From Actinomycetes bacterium (lineage in GTDB: Bacteria; Actinomycetota; Acidimicrobiia; Acidimicrobiales; Palsa-688), in the NCBI GenBank assembly GCA_021787365.1, contig JAJYMB010000024.1, positions 29,626 to 93,625 on the forward strand: a stretch of 64,000 nt of DNA, given 5' to 3'. The notes under the pieces were generated by a model. It worked only from the letters and a program-made list of their open reading frames with translations, made no database searches and had not been told where the DNA came from. The first letter of the stretch is position 1; every line of letters begins with the position of its first letter. A program made the translations under genes and the position numbers. Positions 53,558 through 62,926 of the stretch are shown in pieces.

Positions 53558-55020
53558 CGCCGAGCGGGCACTGCGCTGGGCCCGGGCCGCGAGCGTGCTC
53601 GGGAGCCGGTTCCGTCCCGACCTGGCGGGCCGGCTCTCCGGCCAACCCTGCCCGGGGGCCTCGGAGGCGTTCGAGGCGCTACGACCGGCCGGCCTCGTAG
53701 GAGCGTTGCCGGGCCGAGGTGCCGAGTTTGTGCATCCGCTCTTCCGCCACGCCTTTACGACGACCTGGCCCTGCCGGTGCGCCATGACCTTCACGCCCGC
53801 GCCCTCTCCGCCCTCTTGGAGGAGGGCGCCCCGCCAGCCGAAGCTGCTCCCCACGCGCTGGCCAGCGAGGTCAAAGGTGACCCCAGGACGGTAGCGGTGC
53901 TGGTAGCGGCGGGCCGCCAGGCCTTGGCTGCGGGGGCGTCCGCCACTGCCGTCGAGCACCTCGGGGCCGCCCTACGTGCCGCTGGCGGAAACGCACCGCC
54001 TTCCCTGCGCTTGCAGCTCGCCGAGGCCCACCTGCTTACCGGCAGGGTCTCTGCAGCAGAGGACGTGGTTGGCCCTGCTCGACCAAGAGGCCCTCAGTCA
54101 CGTCGACGGGGTGGCAGCGAGCAGGCTTCAGGCCCGGCTACTCATGGCGTCGGCACGCTACCCGGAAGCGCCGCTTCGAAGAGGCGAGTGATCTCGCCGC
54201 AGCCTCAGATCCTGGCCTGGCAGCAGAGGCCCTTCTAGACGGCGCCTTCGTTGGCCACCTGTTCGAAGGCCCCTGGAGGCTCGGCGCACGGGTGCGGAGC
54301 GCGCTTTGTTTGCTGGAGGAGGCGGGCCCGAAGGAAGAGGCGCTCCGGCGGACGGCGCTCAACGCTGATGCCCAGCTCGCGTGTTTGGGCGGCGACCCTT
54401 CGAGGCTGGACGAGGTCGGCGCGGCCGCCTATGCCGAAATGGCACAGCAGCACCGCTGCTGCGGGTGGAGCCGGGACGTCGTATTTGCCTACTTCAACCT
54501 GGCGAAGCTCTTCGAACGCTTTGACGAGTGCAGGAGCATGGCCGCGACTCTCATTGAGGCCGCCGAGGCCCATTTGGCGGCAGGTCGCCCGTTGGTGCCC
54601 ATGCCGTTAGCGGAAGCCGAAACACTGCTCGCGCACGGGCGCTTCCTCCGCTGCAGCCGCCAACCCGGCCGGGCCCGTGGTATTCTCCACCGCGCCATGG
54701 TTGTGCTCGAGCCGACGGGAGCGGGGCGCTTGCAGGCGCTCCTTCGCGGAGAACTGGCCGCGGCGGGCGGCCGGAGCCGCCGCCTGCGGCCGGCCGGCGA
54801 GCTGACAGAAAAGGAGAGCGAGGTGGCCCAGTTGGCGGCGCAAGGGCTCACAAACGCTCAGATTGCGCGGCTATTGTTCCTTTCGGCCAAGACGGTCGAC
54901 AACCACTTGTCGCGCGTTTACGCGAAACTCGGCATCAGTTCTCGACGAGAGCTCATGCTCGGCGTCGGCACCATTCGTACTAGTGAGCGGAGAAGCACGT
55001 GTGGGCGTACCGTCTGTTGA
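53545..55020 (+). pseudogene. LAL-type LuxR regulator, truncated with frameshifts
   Basis: Four frames must be joined: LRWARAASVLGSRFRPDLAG (about 53550-53760), RHDLHARALSALLEEGAPPA (to about 54060), LALLDQEALSHVDGVAASRL (to about 54170), then VGHLFEGPWRLGARVRSALC to 55020. Only the end is intact: LTEKESEVAQLAAQGLTNAQ and SAKTVDNHLSRVYAKLGISS, the GerE helix-turn-helix. The whole N-terminal ATPase is missing. It overlaps the start of the following dehydrogenase gene by 22 bases. Confidence 0.8.
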
Positions 55021-55949
55021 GGCCTGGAATTGTAGAGCGGGTGGTTGCACCCGGCAGTGTACCAGCCCTCGTTGACGGCCAGGTGCGCCTCCGCTTCCTC
55101 GCCGCCGGCCTGTGCGGCAGCGATATGCCGCGCTTCAAGGGCGTTGCCGGCCCTCGTTACGACGGAGGGTACGGCACCGCGCCCGTACACGAGATCGTCG
55201 GTGAAGTAGTCGAGACAGCTAGCCCTGAACTGGGGCTCGGCCAACGAGTGGTGGGCAGCCTGGGCCGCGATGCCGGGTTGGCAGAATTCATGGTCGCGTT
55301 GGCGTCAAAGCTCATTCCGGCGCCAGAGGAGCTAAATGACGTCGATGCAGTTACGATCCAATCTCTGGCTACCGTGCTGCGCGCCGTAGCGAAGTTCCCA
55401 AGCACCAAGGGCTTGCGAGCAGCGGTGCTCGGCGCCGGCCCCATCGGTTTGGCGTTTTGCCACGTCTTGAGGGGTCGCGGGGTAGCTCACATCAGTGCTG
55501 TTGACCCCATCGAGCGCGGAGAGGAGGCTAAGGCCTTTGGGGCAGACGAGTTCCACCGTATGTCGAGCGCCGACTGGCTGGGGATGCTAAAGGCAGAGGA
55601 CCGACCCCAAGTCGTCGTAGAAGCCGTGGGGCACCAGCAGGCTACGGTGGGCGATGCGATCTACGGTGTGGATGATCATGGCTTCGTGTTTGGTTTCGGG
55701 GAGCCGGACGACGCCGACTACACCATCCCATACGAGCAGATGTACTTGAAGGACGTGACGCTTGCCTCAGGCTGCACCATTGGAGAGTGGCCCGAGGTGC
55801 TCACCGAAGCCGCTGAGTACCTGTTGCGACATCGCGCTGATTTCGCCGCTTACATTTCCCATGTCATACCCGTAGGCGACGCACAACGGGCCTATTCGCT
55901 GTACGCACAGCCTCAAGTCGGGCGTATAAAGGTCGTGATCGTGCCCTAG
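54999..55949 (+). CDS. Medium-chain dehydrogenase lacking the structural-zinc lobe
   Basis: 316 residues from GTG 54999. The catalytic-zinc start is present (AAGLCGSDMPRFKG, then HEIVGEVVE), but the four-Cys structural-zinc loop is deleted: GQRVVGSLGRDAGLAEFMVA runs on directly. The cofactor fold is AAVLGAGPIGLAFCHVLRGR with an acidic residue in AVDP. Its likely role is sugar or polyol oxidation alongside the sugar importer and dehydratase on the other strand. Confidence 0.75.
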   Translation: MWAYRLLRPGIVERVVAPGSVPALVDGQVRLRFLAAGLCGSDMPRFKGVAGPRYDGGYGTAPVHEIVGEVVETASPELGLGQRVVGSLGRDAGLAEFMVALASKLIPAPEELNDVDAVTIQSLATVLRAVAKFPSTKGLRAAVLGAGPIGLAFCHVLRGRGVAHISAVDPIERGEEAKAFGADEFHRMSSADWLGMLKAEDRPQVVVEAVGHQQATVGDAIYGVDDHGFVFGFGEPDDADYTIPYEQMYLKDVTLASGCTIGEWPEVLTEAAEYLLRHRADFAAYISHVIPVGDAQRAYSLYAQPQVGRIKVVIVP

Positions 55950-56018
55950 CCAGGCCGAGGGCCCTGCGCCCGCGCGCAGCGCTGAACCGTAGAGCGGGAC
56001 CGCCTGCTTCCCAAGGTG

Positions 56019-56456
56019 CTAGCTTTTCGCTGTAAGAGCTTCGAGCTGCCGAAGGCCTGTCGCGTCGAAGAGGCTGAAGTCCCTGGTGACCAAGCCGTCC
56101 TCGATCCTGAAGTGAGCCGCGGTCAGTACCCGGACGCGTTTCCCACTAGGCGCTACCCCCAAGTACTCCCCTTTGTGGGTGGCGTCGAACACCCACTCGA
56201 CCGCGAGTTGGGGAGGGTCGATGAAGAGGTTCTTCACGCTCACCTCTACGTCGGGGAACGCCCCGAACCAGTAGCGGAACCCTTCTCTCACAATGTCTGT
56301 TCCTCGGGCTGGCTCCGGGAAGCGGGCGTCTTGCAACTCGGCATCGTCGGAGTAGCACGCAACGCACGCGTCGAGGTCGTGGCGGTTCATCGCGTCCAAC
56401 ATCTTGTTGAAGACAGCCGTCATCCGCTGACGTGCCATGGCAGCTTCATTGCCCAT
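56019..56456 (-). CDS. SnoaL/NTF2-fold protein
   Basis: 145 residues from ATG 56456 with a strong AAAGGAGG. NTF2-like fold: FNKMLDAMNRHDLDACVACY, then VREGFRYWFGAFPDVEVSVK and FDATHKGEYLGVAPSGKRVR, typical of SnoaL-like polyketide cyclase/ester-hydrolase relatives. It follows the sugar permease gene by 60 bases on the same strand and is probably the last gene of that operon. The reaction is unknown; isomerisation or lactone handling would fit the context. Confidence 0.8.
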   Translation of the reverse strand: MGNEAAMARQRMTAVFNKMLDAMNRHDLDACVACYSDDAELQDARFPEPARGTDIVREGFRYWFGAFPDVEVSVKNLFIDPPQLAVEWVFDATHKGEYLGVAPSGKRVRVLTAAHFRIEDGLVTRDFSLFDATGLRQLEALTAKS

Positions 56457-56516
56457 ATAGGCCTCCTTTGTTGTTTGGCGAGTACTGGCTCGGGTGCAGC
56501 TTCGCCTTGCCCTCGG

Positions 56517-57428
56517 TCACCGGTTCACGCCGAGCGTCAGGCCCGCGACGAGGTACCGCTGGAAAACAAGGTAGACGATGACAGCCGGCAACGCGCTGAT
56601 CAGTGACCCGGCCATGAGCTCCGGTATGGCCACAACGCGCCCCGAGGACAACACCCCGAGGCCCACGGTGATCGTCCGGTTCGTCGGCTCTTGGAGGAAT
56701 AGGAGCCCGACGAGGAGGTCGTCCCAGATCTGGATAAACTGGAGCACGGCTACCGTCGCTAGCGCCGGCTTCGCCAGGGGGAGCGCGACCCTCCAGAAGG
56801 TGCTCTCATAACCGAGGCCGTCACAGACCGCGGCCTCCACCAGTTCTTCAGGCAGGCCTCTGTAGAAGGTCATCATGAGGAACGTCGCGAACGGGGTGCC
56901 AAGGCCCGCATAGACCAAGATGGCACCGAGATAAGTGTTGATCAAGTGAACGTGGGCGAAGTTGACGTACTCGGGGATGATGATCGACTGGAGGGGCACC
57001 ATCATGCACCCGATGACCGTTACGAACAGGGCACCCTGGCCCCGGAAGCTGAGCTTGGCGAAGGCGAAGCCGGCTGAGCTCGACACGGCCAGGATGATGG
57101 CTATGGATGCGGCGCACACGAGAGCCGAGTTGAGCAGTTCCCGCCCGACGGGCAGGTAGGAAAAGAGCGCCGACCAGCTTGCTGTCGAGAAGCCGGACCC
57201 GCTCAGGTACTGGCTTTGGCTGCGCAGCGAATTGAGCAGCATGAACCCGAACGGGTAGAGCATCACGCCACTCGCGACCAAGAGCGCGAGGAATATGGGG
57301 ATGCTGGCAGGGTCCTTTCGTATGCGCCTCAGGACAAAACGGGCACGAGAAGGCACGCCGCGCTTGGGCGCATGGGGCCGGCGGCGGTCGGGCCGGTTGT
57401 CCTTAGTGGCGAGGCTGCCTACGCTCAT
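56517..57428 (-). CDS. ABC sugar importer permease (MalG-like)
   Basis: 303 residues from ATG 57428. Six helices, with the EAA loop VEAAVCDGLGYESTFWRVAL, PLAKPALATVAVLQFIQ (EAAxxDGA-type contact with the ATPase). A large cytosolic N-terminus precedes IPIFLALLVASGVMLYPFGF. It overlaps the MalF-like gene by ATGA. The ATPase (MsmK/MalK) gene is not in the window and may be shared. Confidence 0.92.
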   Translation of the reverse strand: MSVGSLATKDNRPDRRRPHAPKRGVPSRARFVLRRIRKDPASIPIFLALLVASGVMLYPFGFMLLNSLRSQSQYLSGSGFSTASWSALFSYLPVGRELLNSALVCAASIAIILAVSSSAGFAFAKLSFRGQGALFVTVIGCMMVPLQSIIIPEYVNFAHVHLINTYLGAILVYAGLGTPFATFLMMTFYRGLPEELVEAAVCDGLGYESTFWRVALPLAKPALATVAVLQFIQIWDDLLVGLLFLQEPTNRTITVGLGVLSSGRVVAIPELMAGSLISALPAVIVYLVFQRYLVAGLTLGVNR

Positions 57429-58414
57429 CTTTCTCCTCGGAAAAGGCGCAGCTGAGCCAGGCTCACCCCGAACAGGATGACGAACAAGACGATGCCTAGC
57501 ATAGCCCCTGTGCCGAACTGCCCTTGGTTGAAGGCCTGCTGGTAGACGAAGAACTCGAGTGTCGTAGTGCCGTAGCCTGGCCCCCCGCCGGTCATGATGA
57601 AGATAAGGCTGAAAAGGGCCGTGAAGGCGGTGATGACGGTTATCACGAAGGAAAACTGAAAGTACCGCCTGAGCAATGGGACAGTGACCCGTGCAAAGGC
57701 TGCCCATCGCGCAGCCCCGTCGAGATAGGCGGCCTCGTAGATGGACGGGTCTATGGTGGACATGCCGGTCAGGAAGATGATCGTGTTGGTGCCGACCATG
57801 GACCACACGAAGGTGAGCGCTACGGCCAGCAAGGCCGTGTACTGGTGGCCGAGGAAGTCGGTTTCGAAGCGCCCGAGGCCGAAGGTCCCTATGAGCAAGT
57901 TGATCGGCCCAGCCGGGGCGAACACCCTCACTGCCACCATCCCGATCACTACCCAGGATACTGCGGTCGGGAGGAAGATCAGCGTGCGGAAGAGCCGCCA
58001 GCAAAAGACGTGCTCGTGGAGCAAGGCAGCGATCACGAGCGGGACCGCGAGGGCGACGGGGACCGAGAGCATGAGGAGGCCGTTGTTCTCGAGGACCCGC
58101 CAGAAGACCGGGTTTTCCAATAGCGACAGGTACGTGCCCGGGCCTATCCATTGGGCGCTGAGGCCGTTCCAGTTGGTCATCGAGTAGTACACGGCTTCGC
58201 CGATGGGGACCACCAGTACCAGCGCGACGAGGACGAGCGCCGGCAGGCTCAGGAGCACGCCGGCACGGGCGCGATGGCCTTGCAGGCTTGACGCCCCGCG
58301 CCGCCGCGGGGCGTCAAGGGAGGCCTTGGGGCCGGCCGCGGAGAAGAGAGTGGGCCGAGAGTGGGCCCCCGAGGCGGTCTTGGCCGTCCTGGGCAGCGCC
58401 TGAGTGTCAGGCAC
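57425..58414 (-). CDS. ABC sugar importer permease (MalF-like)
   Basis: 329 residues. Six or seven helices, with AGVLLSLPALVLVALVLVVP as helix 1 and the EAA loop YEAAYLDGAARWAAFARVTV, PLLRRYFQF. The helix pairs and MTGGGPGYGTTTLEFFVYQQ are characteristic of CUT1 family permeases. It lies after the solute-binding protein gene; a strong hairpin separates them. Confidence 0.92.
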   Translation of the reverse strand: MPDTQALPRTAKTASGAHSRPTLFSAAGPKASLDAPRRRGASSLQGHRARAGVLLSLPALVLVALVLVVPIGEAVYYSMTNWNGLSAQWIGPGTYLSLLENPVFWRVLENNGLLMLSVPVALAVPLVIAALLHEHVFCWRLFRTLIFLPTAVSWVVIGMVAVRVFAPAGPINLLIGTFGLGRFETDFLGHQYTALLAVALTFVWSMVGTNTIIFLTGMSTIDPSIYEAAYLDGAARWAAFARVTVPLLRRYFQFSFVITVITAFTALFSLIFIMTGGGPGYGTTTLEFFVYQQAFNQGQFGTGAMLGIVLFVILFGVSLAQLRLFRGER

Positions 58415-58466
58415 GTGGGCGTCCTTGGCGAGGTGGGCGTCGCCGGCTGCAGGCGCGGCCCCCGGT

Positions 58467-58500
58467 GACCGCCGGCCGCATGAAGAGCGGGCCGGCGGTC
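58467..58500 (-). terminator. Hairpin between solute-binding protein and permease genes
   Basis: GACCGCCGGCC (58467-58477) pairs with GGCCGGCGGTC (58490-58500) across a 12-base loop, an 11-bp perfect stem. There is no T run, so it is probably an attenuating or mRNA-stabilising hairpin that keeps the binding protein more abundant than the permeases. Confidence 0.65.
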
Positions 58501-58542
58501 GGGAGAAGCGAGGCGCGAGGGCCCAGTGGTGAGGGTGCTAGC

Positions 58543-59889
58543 TCAGCCACCGACTTTATAAGTAGCCCACGAGGAGCCTCGCTCGGAGGTGGGCAACTGC
58601 TTCCATGCTTGCTGCAGCTCTGCTGCTCCCTTTTCTGGCGTCACTTGGCCGGCGAGCAACTGAGGGAGCACCTTGCTGCCCGCGGTCACGACATCGGGCT
58701 GGACGACATTGTCGAGCATCGGGTACTTGGCGAAGTGGGTCTTTGCCGCGAAGTCGAGCATCTCTTGGCTCAGCGTGTTCCCCGTGGAGACGCCCCGGAC
58801 GTCTGGGATGAGGCCGCTGGCAGCGACGATCCGCGCGGCTTCGGGAGTGGTGAGGAACTGGAGGAACTGCGCTGCCTGAGCCTTGTGCTGGGAGTAGGTA
58901 GTCATGGAATAGCCGTCGCCTGGGTACTGCACGACGCCGTGCACGGGTGTGTTGGAGAAGGGCGGCACGAACGTGCCGAGGTTGCCCTTCATGGATGATT
59001 GCAAGATAGCGGTGTCCCAGTTGCCCTTGATGAGCATCGCTACATTGCCTTTCTCGAAGTTTTGCAGCGAGCTAATAGCAGTTATGACGTCCTTGTTGGT
59101 GTAACCGTCGGCGTAGAGCTGGTGCCACTTGGCGAGCTGGCTCACGACTTTCGGGCTCGTCCAAGGTATCTTCCCGTTGAACAAGCCCTCCCACTGGGGG
59201 AGGGAGAAGGCGCCGATCATCATGTAGCTGAGGTCGTACCAGGGGTAGAACTCCGCCCCGAGGCTCTGGGACCCGGAGCCGTAGTAGAGGCAGGTGACCC
59301 CTGCCGCCTTGAACTTGGCGCAGTCGGAGAAGAGCTGGCTCCAGGTACGGGGGACGGAGGTGACCTTTGCCTTCTTGAAGAGGGCCTTATTGTAGAAGCC
59401 TATGTAGAACTGGTCTTCGAGGGGGATGACATAGGACCCGTTGGCCGGGTTCAGGCCGTCGGCGGTCCACCGGAGCCCTTCCATCCGGGCTAGGTCCTGG
59501 GCTGGTACCCATGGCTTCAGGTTTTGGAGGTAGCTCTTGTACTGGAGGGTGAAGAGCCCCGTCCACATGACGGCGAGGTCTGGCCCAGTGTGCGAGATAG
59601 CCGCGGCTTGGAGCAGTGAGAAGTAGTTGCTGGCGGGTTGGGCGACCACGTTTATCTTGATGTTCGGGTGGAGCTTTTCGAACGCCTTGACGAGGTTGGT
59701 CGTCGCGGTGGCGTTCGCCTCGGTCCCGTAGTTCTGCCAGAGGGTCAAGGTGACGGACGGGCCGGACGATGCCTCGCGGGCACCCGCGGCGAACGCCGTC
59801 CCACCCGTGGCAGCCAGGCAGGACGCGGCAACCGCGGAAGCGCCGAGCACCGCGGCGACCCGTTTGTCCCAACGATGGGGTACTTTCAT
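58543..59889 (-). CDS. Extracellular solute-binding protein, ABC sugar importer
   Basis: A 448-residue family-1 binding protein with a Sec signal peptide (VAAVLGASAVAASCLAATGG, cleavage near AFA-AGA). The mature fold has VTLTLWQNYGTEANATATTN, GPDLAVMWTGLFTLQYK and the C-terminal SQHKAQAAQFLQFLTTPEAA, RIVAASGLIPDV. An AAGGAGAGCAAG ribosome-binding site precedes ATG 59889. It feeds the MalF/MalG-like permeases downstream. The sugar cannot be named; an acidic or modified sugar is likely from the neighbours. Confidence 0.93.
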   Translation of the reverse strand: MKVPHRWDKRVAAVLGASAVAASCLAATGGTAFAAGAREASSGPSVTLTLWQNYGTEANATATTNLVKAFEKLHPNIKINVVAQPASNYFSLLQAAAISHTGPDLAVMWTGLFTLQYKSYLQNLKPWVPAQDLARMEGLRWTADGLNPANGSYVIPLEDQFYIGFYNKALFKKAKVTSVPRTWSQLFSDCAKFKAAGVTCLYYGSGSQSLGAEFYPWYDLSYMMIGAFSLPQWEGLFNGKIPWTSPKVVSQLAKWHQLYADGYTNKDVITAISSLQNFEKGNVAMLIKGNWDTAILQSSMKGNLGTFVPPFSNTPVHGVVQYPGDGYSMTTYSQHKAQAAQFLQFLTTPEAARIVAASGLIPDVRGVSTGNTLSQEMLDFAAKTHFAKYPMLDNVVQPDVVTAGSKVLPQLLAGQVTPEKGAAELQQAWKQLPTSERGSSWATYKVGG

Positions 59890-59978
59890 TTACTTGCTCT
59901 CCTTGCTCTCGAGGTTTGTGGTTGAGCCTTGTTACAATTTGGCTTTTGGGTCTTCAGGTGGACGCTTGTCTCATGCAG

Positions 59979-61757
59979 CTAGGACCTTCCGACCACGGGC
60001 TCCGCGAGGCAGGGGCGCCGCCCCGGCGGGAGCCGCAAGAAGTCGAGGTCGCAACCGCTCGGTGCTTGGGTGACATGGGCTTGGTAGAGGGCCGTCCAGC
60101 CGCGCTGCTCTGGCGCGGGCGGGGTGAAGGCGCGCCGACGGCGCTCGAGTTCGCGAGGCTCGACCAGCAAGTCTAGACGGCCCGAGTCGGCGTCGACCGC
60201 TATCCAGTCCCCGTCCTCGACCAGGCCGATCGGGCCTCCGACCGCCGCTTCTGGCGCGGCGTGGAGGAACACGGTCCCAAAAGAGGTGCCGCTCATGCGG
60301 GCGTCGCTCACCCGGACCACGTCGCGCACCCCGGCCTCGAGGAGCTTTCGCGGCACAGGGACCATGGCCCATTCGGGCATGCCCGGCCCACCCACGGGCC
60401 CGCAGCCGGCGAGCACGAGGACGCTCGCCTCGTCCACGTCGAGCGCCGGGTCCTCCACGCGCGCCCGCATTTCCTCGTAGCTGCGGAACACGACAGCGCG
60501 ACCCCGGTGCTTCAGCAGTTGCGCCGTTGCGGTGGGACGTTTTAGTACGGCGCCGTCAGGGGCGAGGCTGCCGCGGACCACACGGAACGACCCGTCGGAG
60601 CCGAGCGGGGCGCTCAGCGGACGGATGGCAGGGCCATGGGGGGGTGGCGCCGCGGCCGCGACGTCGGCCAGGGTGCGGCCGTCAGCCAAGACGGTGTCGC
60701 CTTCGAGGAAGCTGGCGAGCACTGCGAGGAGGGCGGGGACGCCCCCGGCAGCGTCGAGGTCGGGCACGAGGCCGTCCCCGGCTGGCTCGACGTCGGCCAC
60801 CAGGGGTACCCCACGGCCCAGACGGTCCAAGGTGTCGAGGTCGAAATCCAACCCCAAGCGCCCGCAGAGGGCGGCGAGGTGGAGCACTGCGTTCGTCGAC
60901 CCCGCAATCGCATTTAGCACTACGAGCGCATTGTGTACCGAGGCGTCTGTGCACACCCGGTCAGGGCCGGTGCCTTCACGCACGAGGTCGACTACCCGCC
61001 GACCAGCGGAACGGGCGACGGCCAAGAGACGCGGGTCCCCCGACGGTACTGTGCTCGAGCCGGGGAGGGAGAAGCCGAGGACCTCGCAGAGGACCGCCAT
61101 TGTCGAAGCTGTGCCCATGGTGTTGCAGGCACCCCTCGCGGAAGCCAGGCAGGCTTCCAGTTCGGCCCAGGCCGCGTCGTCGAGCCCCCCTTCCCGGCGG
61201 AGGTCCCACAGGCGCCAAAGGTCGGTGCCCGTACCGAGCCGCCGGCCTCTGAAGGTGCAGGGAGGCCGGGAGCCGCCCGTGACGACCAGTGCGGGCAGCC
61301 CGGTGCTCGCCGCGCCCATAAGGGCTGCGGGGACGGTCTTGTCGCAGTTGGCCAGCAGCACGACCCCGTCAAGAGGGTAGGAGCGAAGGGTTTCTTCGAT
61401 CTCCATCGCTACGAGGTTGCGGTACAGCATGGCGGTCGGCTTCATCAGGTCTTCGCCGAGCGACATGACGGGGAAGACGACGGGGAACCCTCCCGCCTCC
61501 TCCACGCCTTCTCGCACTGCGGGTACGAGGTCGCGGAGAGGCAGGTTGCAGGGGTTGAGGTCGCTCGCGGAGTCGCTAATGCCGATAAGAGGACGCCCGC
61601 CCGTCGGCGTTACCGGGACACCAGCGCTCGCCAGGGCCACACGGTGCTCGAGGGCGACCTCATCGGTGCCGACGACCCAGCGGTCGCTCCTCAGGCCTCG
61701 ACCCCTGCCTGCGCCGTTGCCCACGGCGCCGCTTGGCTCAGAGTACGGGTACCCCAA
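59979..61757 (-). CDS. IlvD/Edd-family sugar-acid dehydratase
   Basis: Up to 592 residues from TTG 61757 (GTG 61724 is possible). Fe-S/active-site features are ISDSASDLNPCNLPLRDLVP, LANCDKTVPAALMGAASTGL and SARGACNTMGTASTMAVLCE, whose three cysteines (NPC, ANCDK, GACNT) can hold a [2Fe-2S] cluster. The C-terminal domain has VRVSDARMSGTSFGTVFLHA with the catalytic Ser. Length and position favour an arabinonate/xylonate-type sugar-acid dehydratase over amino-acid biosynthetic IlvD. It overlaps the U32-like gene by 20 bases. Confidence 0.88.
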   Translation of the reverse strand: MGYPYSEPSGAVGNGAGRGRGLRSDRWVVGTDEVALEHRVALASAGVPVTPTGGRPLIGISDSASDLNPCNLPLRDLVPAVREGVEEAGGFPVVFPVMSLGEDLMKPTAMLYRNLVAMEIEETLRSYPLDGVVLLANCDKTVPAALMGAASTGLPALVVTGGSRPPCTFRGRRLGTGTDLWRLWDLRREGGLDDAAWAELEACLASARGACNTMGTASTMAVLCEVLGFSLPGSSTVPSGDPRLLAVARSAGRRVVDLVREGTGPDRVCTDASVHNALVVLNAIAGSTNAVLHLAALCGRLGLDFDLDTLDRLGRGVPLVADVEPAGDGLVPDLDAAGGVPALLAVLASFLEGDTVLADGRTLADVAAAAPPPHGPAIRPLSAPLGSDGSFRVVRGSLAPDGAVLKRPTATAQLLKHRGRAVVFRSYEEMRARVEDPALDVDEASVLVLAGCGPVGGPGMPEWAMVPVPRKLLEAGVRDVVRVSDARMSGTSFGTVFLHAAPEAAVGGPIGLVEDGDWIAVDADSGRLDLLVEPRELERRRRAFTPPAPEQRGWTALYQAHVTQAPSGCDLDFLRLPPGRRPCLAEPVVGRS

Positions 61758-62691
61758 GGCCCTTTGCTCCTGGGGCGGATTGCACGAGGCCGGGAGCGAG
61801 GCGCTCTGCCCATTCGAGCGCTAGAGCGGCCCGGTGGACCTTCTCACGGGCGATAGCGACCACGTCGCCGGCCAGGTGCAGCCCGCTCGGGTAAAGCGCC
61901 CGGGAGTTACGCAGGCCGAACTTGGTGTAGAGGGGCGCAGCTGCCCGGACGAGCTCGCCCACCTCGTGGCCACGCACCACGCCGCCGGCCCCGTCGGGCG
62001 ACTCGACGTAGAGGTCGATGGGCAGCTCGGACACCGAACGGATCTCCGCGAGCTGGCCAAGGGTCATGTCCGATGGGACGTTGATCGTAGAAGCCCCGAG
62101 CCGCTCGAGCTGGAGGAAGGTGACCGGGTTGGTAGGAGCGAGGTAAGCAGAGACCTTCCAGACCATCTCGGCCGGCAGTTCCGCCCTGCGCTCCGCATCG
62201 ACGAGCATTTCGAGCAGGCCGGGGTCGGCCACGAGGAAGCCGCGGATGCCCTGCTCGCTCGCACGCTGAACGTCCTCGAAGGCATAGCGAAGTTGGCGGG
62301 CCCCGCGGATGCGTCCGGCGAAGGCAGGGCCGTCAGCGGAACGTGCAGACGCGCCGAGGTCCCACTCGTCGCGAGGGCCTACGAAGAGGGACACCTCCAG
62401 GCCGTTGTCAGCGCCTATGGCCGCCATCTCGCGCAACTCGGCGTTGGTGAGCATCATGGCGCCACTGCCCTGCGAAACGCGATTGACAACCAAGTGGGAT
62501 TCGTCCGCGGCCGTGACGACCGCACGGAGGGCTTCAGGGCCTTCCACGCTCGGGATTTCGATGCGGAAGTTGGCGCCGTCTGGGAAGCGGTGAGGGCTCG
62601 GGGCTGGTACCGCCTCTGGGTCGATCCCGAACCGCCGCACGGCGAGAGACCCGTCCACTGCTCGCCCTTTGGTTTCTGGTTGGCTGCTCAT
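61738..62691 (-). CDS. Peptidase U32-like protein
   Basis: 317 residues from ATG 62691 (GAGGAGGT ribosome-binding site). TIM-barrel-like protein resembling the U32 family: FRIEIPSVEGPEALRAVVTA, RIRGARQLRYAFEDVQRASE and the tail IDLYVESPDGAGGVVRGHEV, APLYTKFGLRNSRALYPSGL. It lies at the head of the importer/dehydratase operon, where an aldolase or isomerase would normally be expected. A role as a sugar-acid lyase or ring-cleaving enzyme is conceivable; it is not shown. Confidence 0.7.
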   Translation of the reverse strand: MSSQPETKGRAVDGSLAVRRFGIDPEAVPAPSPHRFPDGANFRIEIPSVEGPEALRAVVTAADESHLVVNRVSQGSGAMMLTNAELREMAAIGADNGLEVSLFVGPRDEWDLGASARSADGPAFAGRIRGARQLRYAFEDVQRASEQGIRGFLVADPGLLEMLVDAERRAELPAEMVWKVSAYLAPTNPVTFLQLERLGASTINVPSDMTLGQLAEIRSVSELPIDLYVESPDGAGGVVRGHEVGELVRAAAPLYTKFGLRNSRALYPSGLHLAGDVVAIAREKVHRAALALEWAERLAPGLVQSAPGAKGLGVPVL

Positions 62692-62926
62692 GGGAGACCT
62701 CCTCGGTTGTCCCCGCTGCCGCAACCTGCGCCCGGTTGAATGGCAGGGCCAGGCTGGCGGCGACTTGCGGGCCTGTTCGGCTATGCCGAACAGCGTTGTT
62801 TAGTACTGCATGAATCAAAGCACAGCCAGCACGTGAGGTCAACCAATAGCCATTTGCGCGATGTGCCGAAGTGTGTTGTGCTTGGCTGAACAAGCTGTGC
62901 CATGTGGAGGAGCCAAGGGAGGCGAT
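62692..62926. promoter_or_regulatory. Divergent promoter region of catabolic operon and iclR
   Basis: 235 bases between the U32-like gene and iclR. It contains a CTGTTCGGC-TAT-GCCGAACAG palindrome and further GCCGAA and GCTGAACA half-sites at about 62860-62890, presumably IclR binding sites. A clear -35/-10 pair is not obvious. Confidence 0.55.
62773..62793. promoter_or_regulatory. IclR operator palindrome
   Basis: CTGTTCGGC-TAT-GCCGAACAG, perfect 9-bp arms about a 3-base centre. It lies 80 bases upstream of the U32-like start and 134 bases before iclR, within their shared region. Confidence 0.75.
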
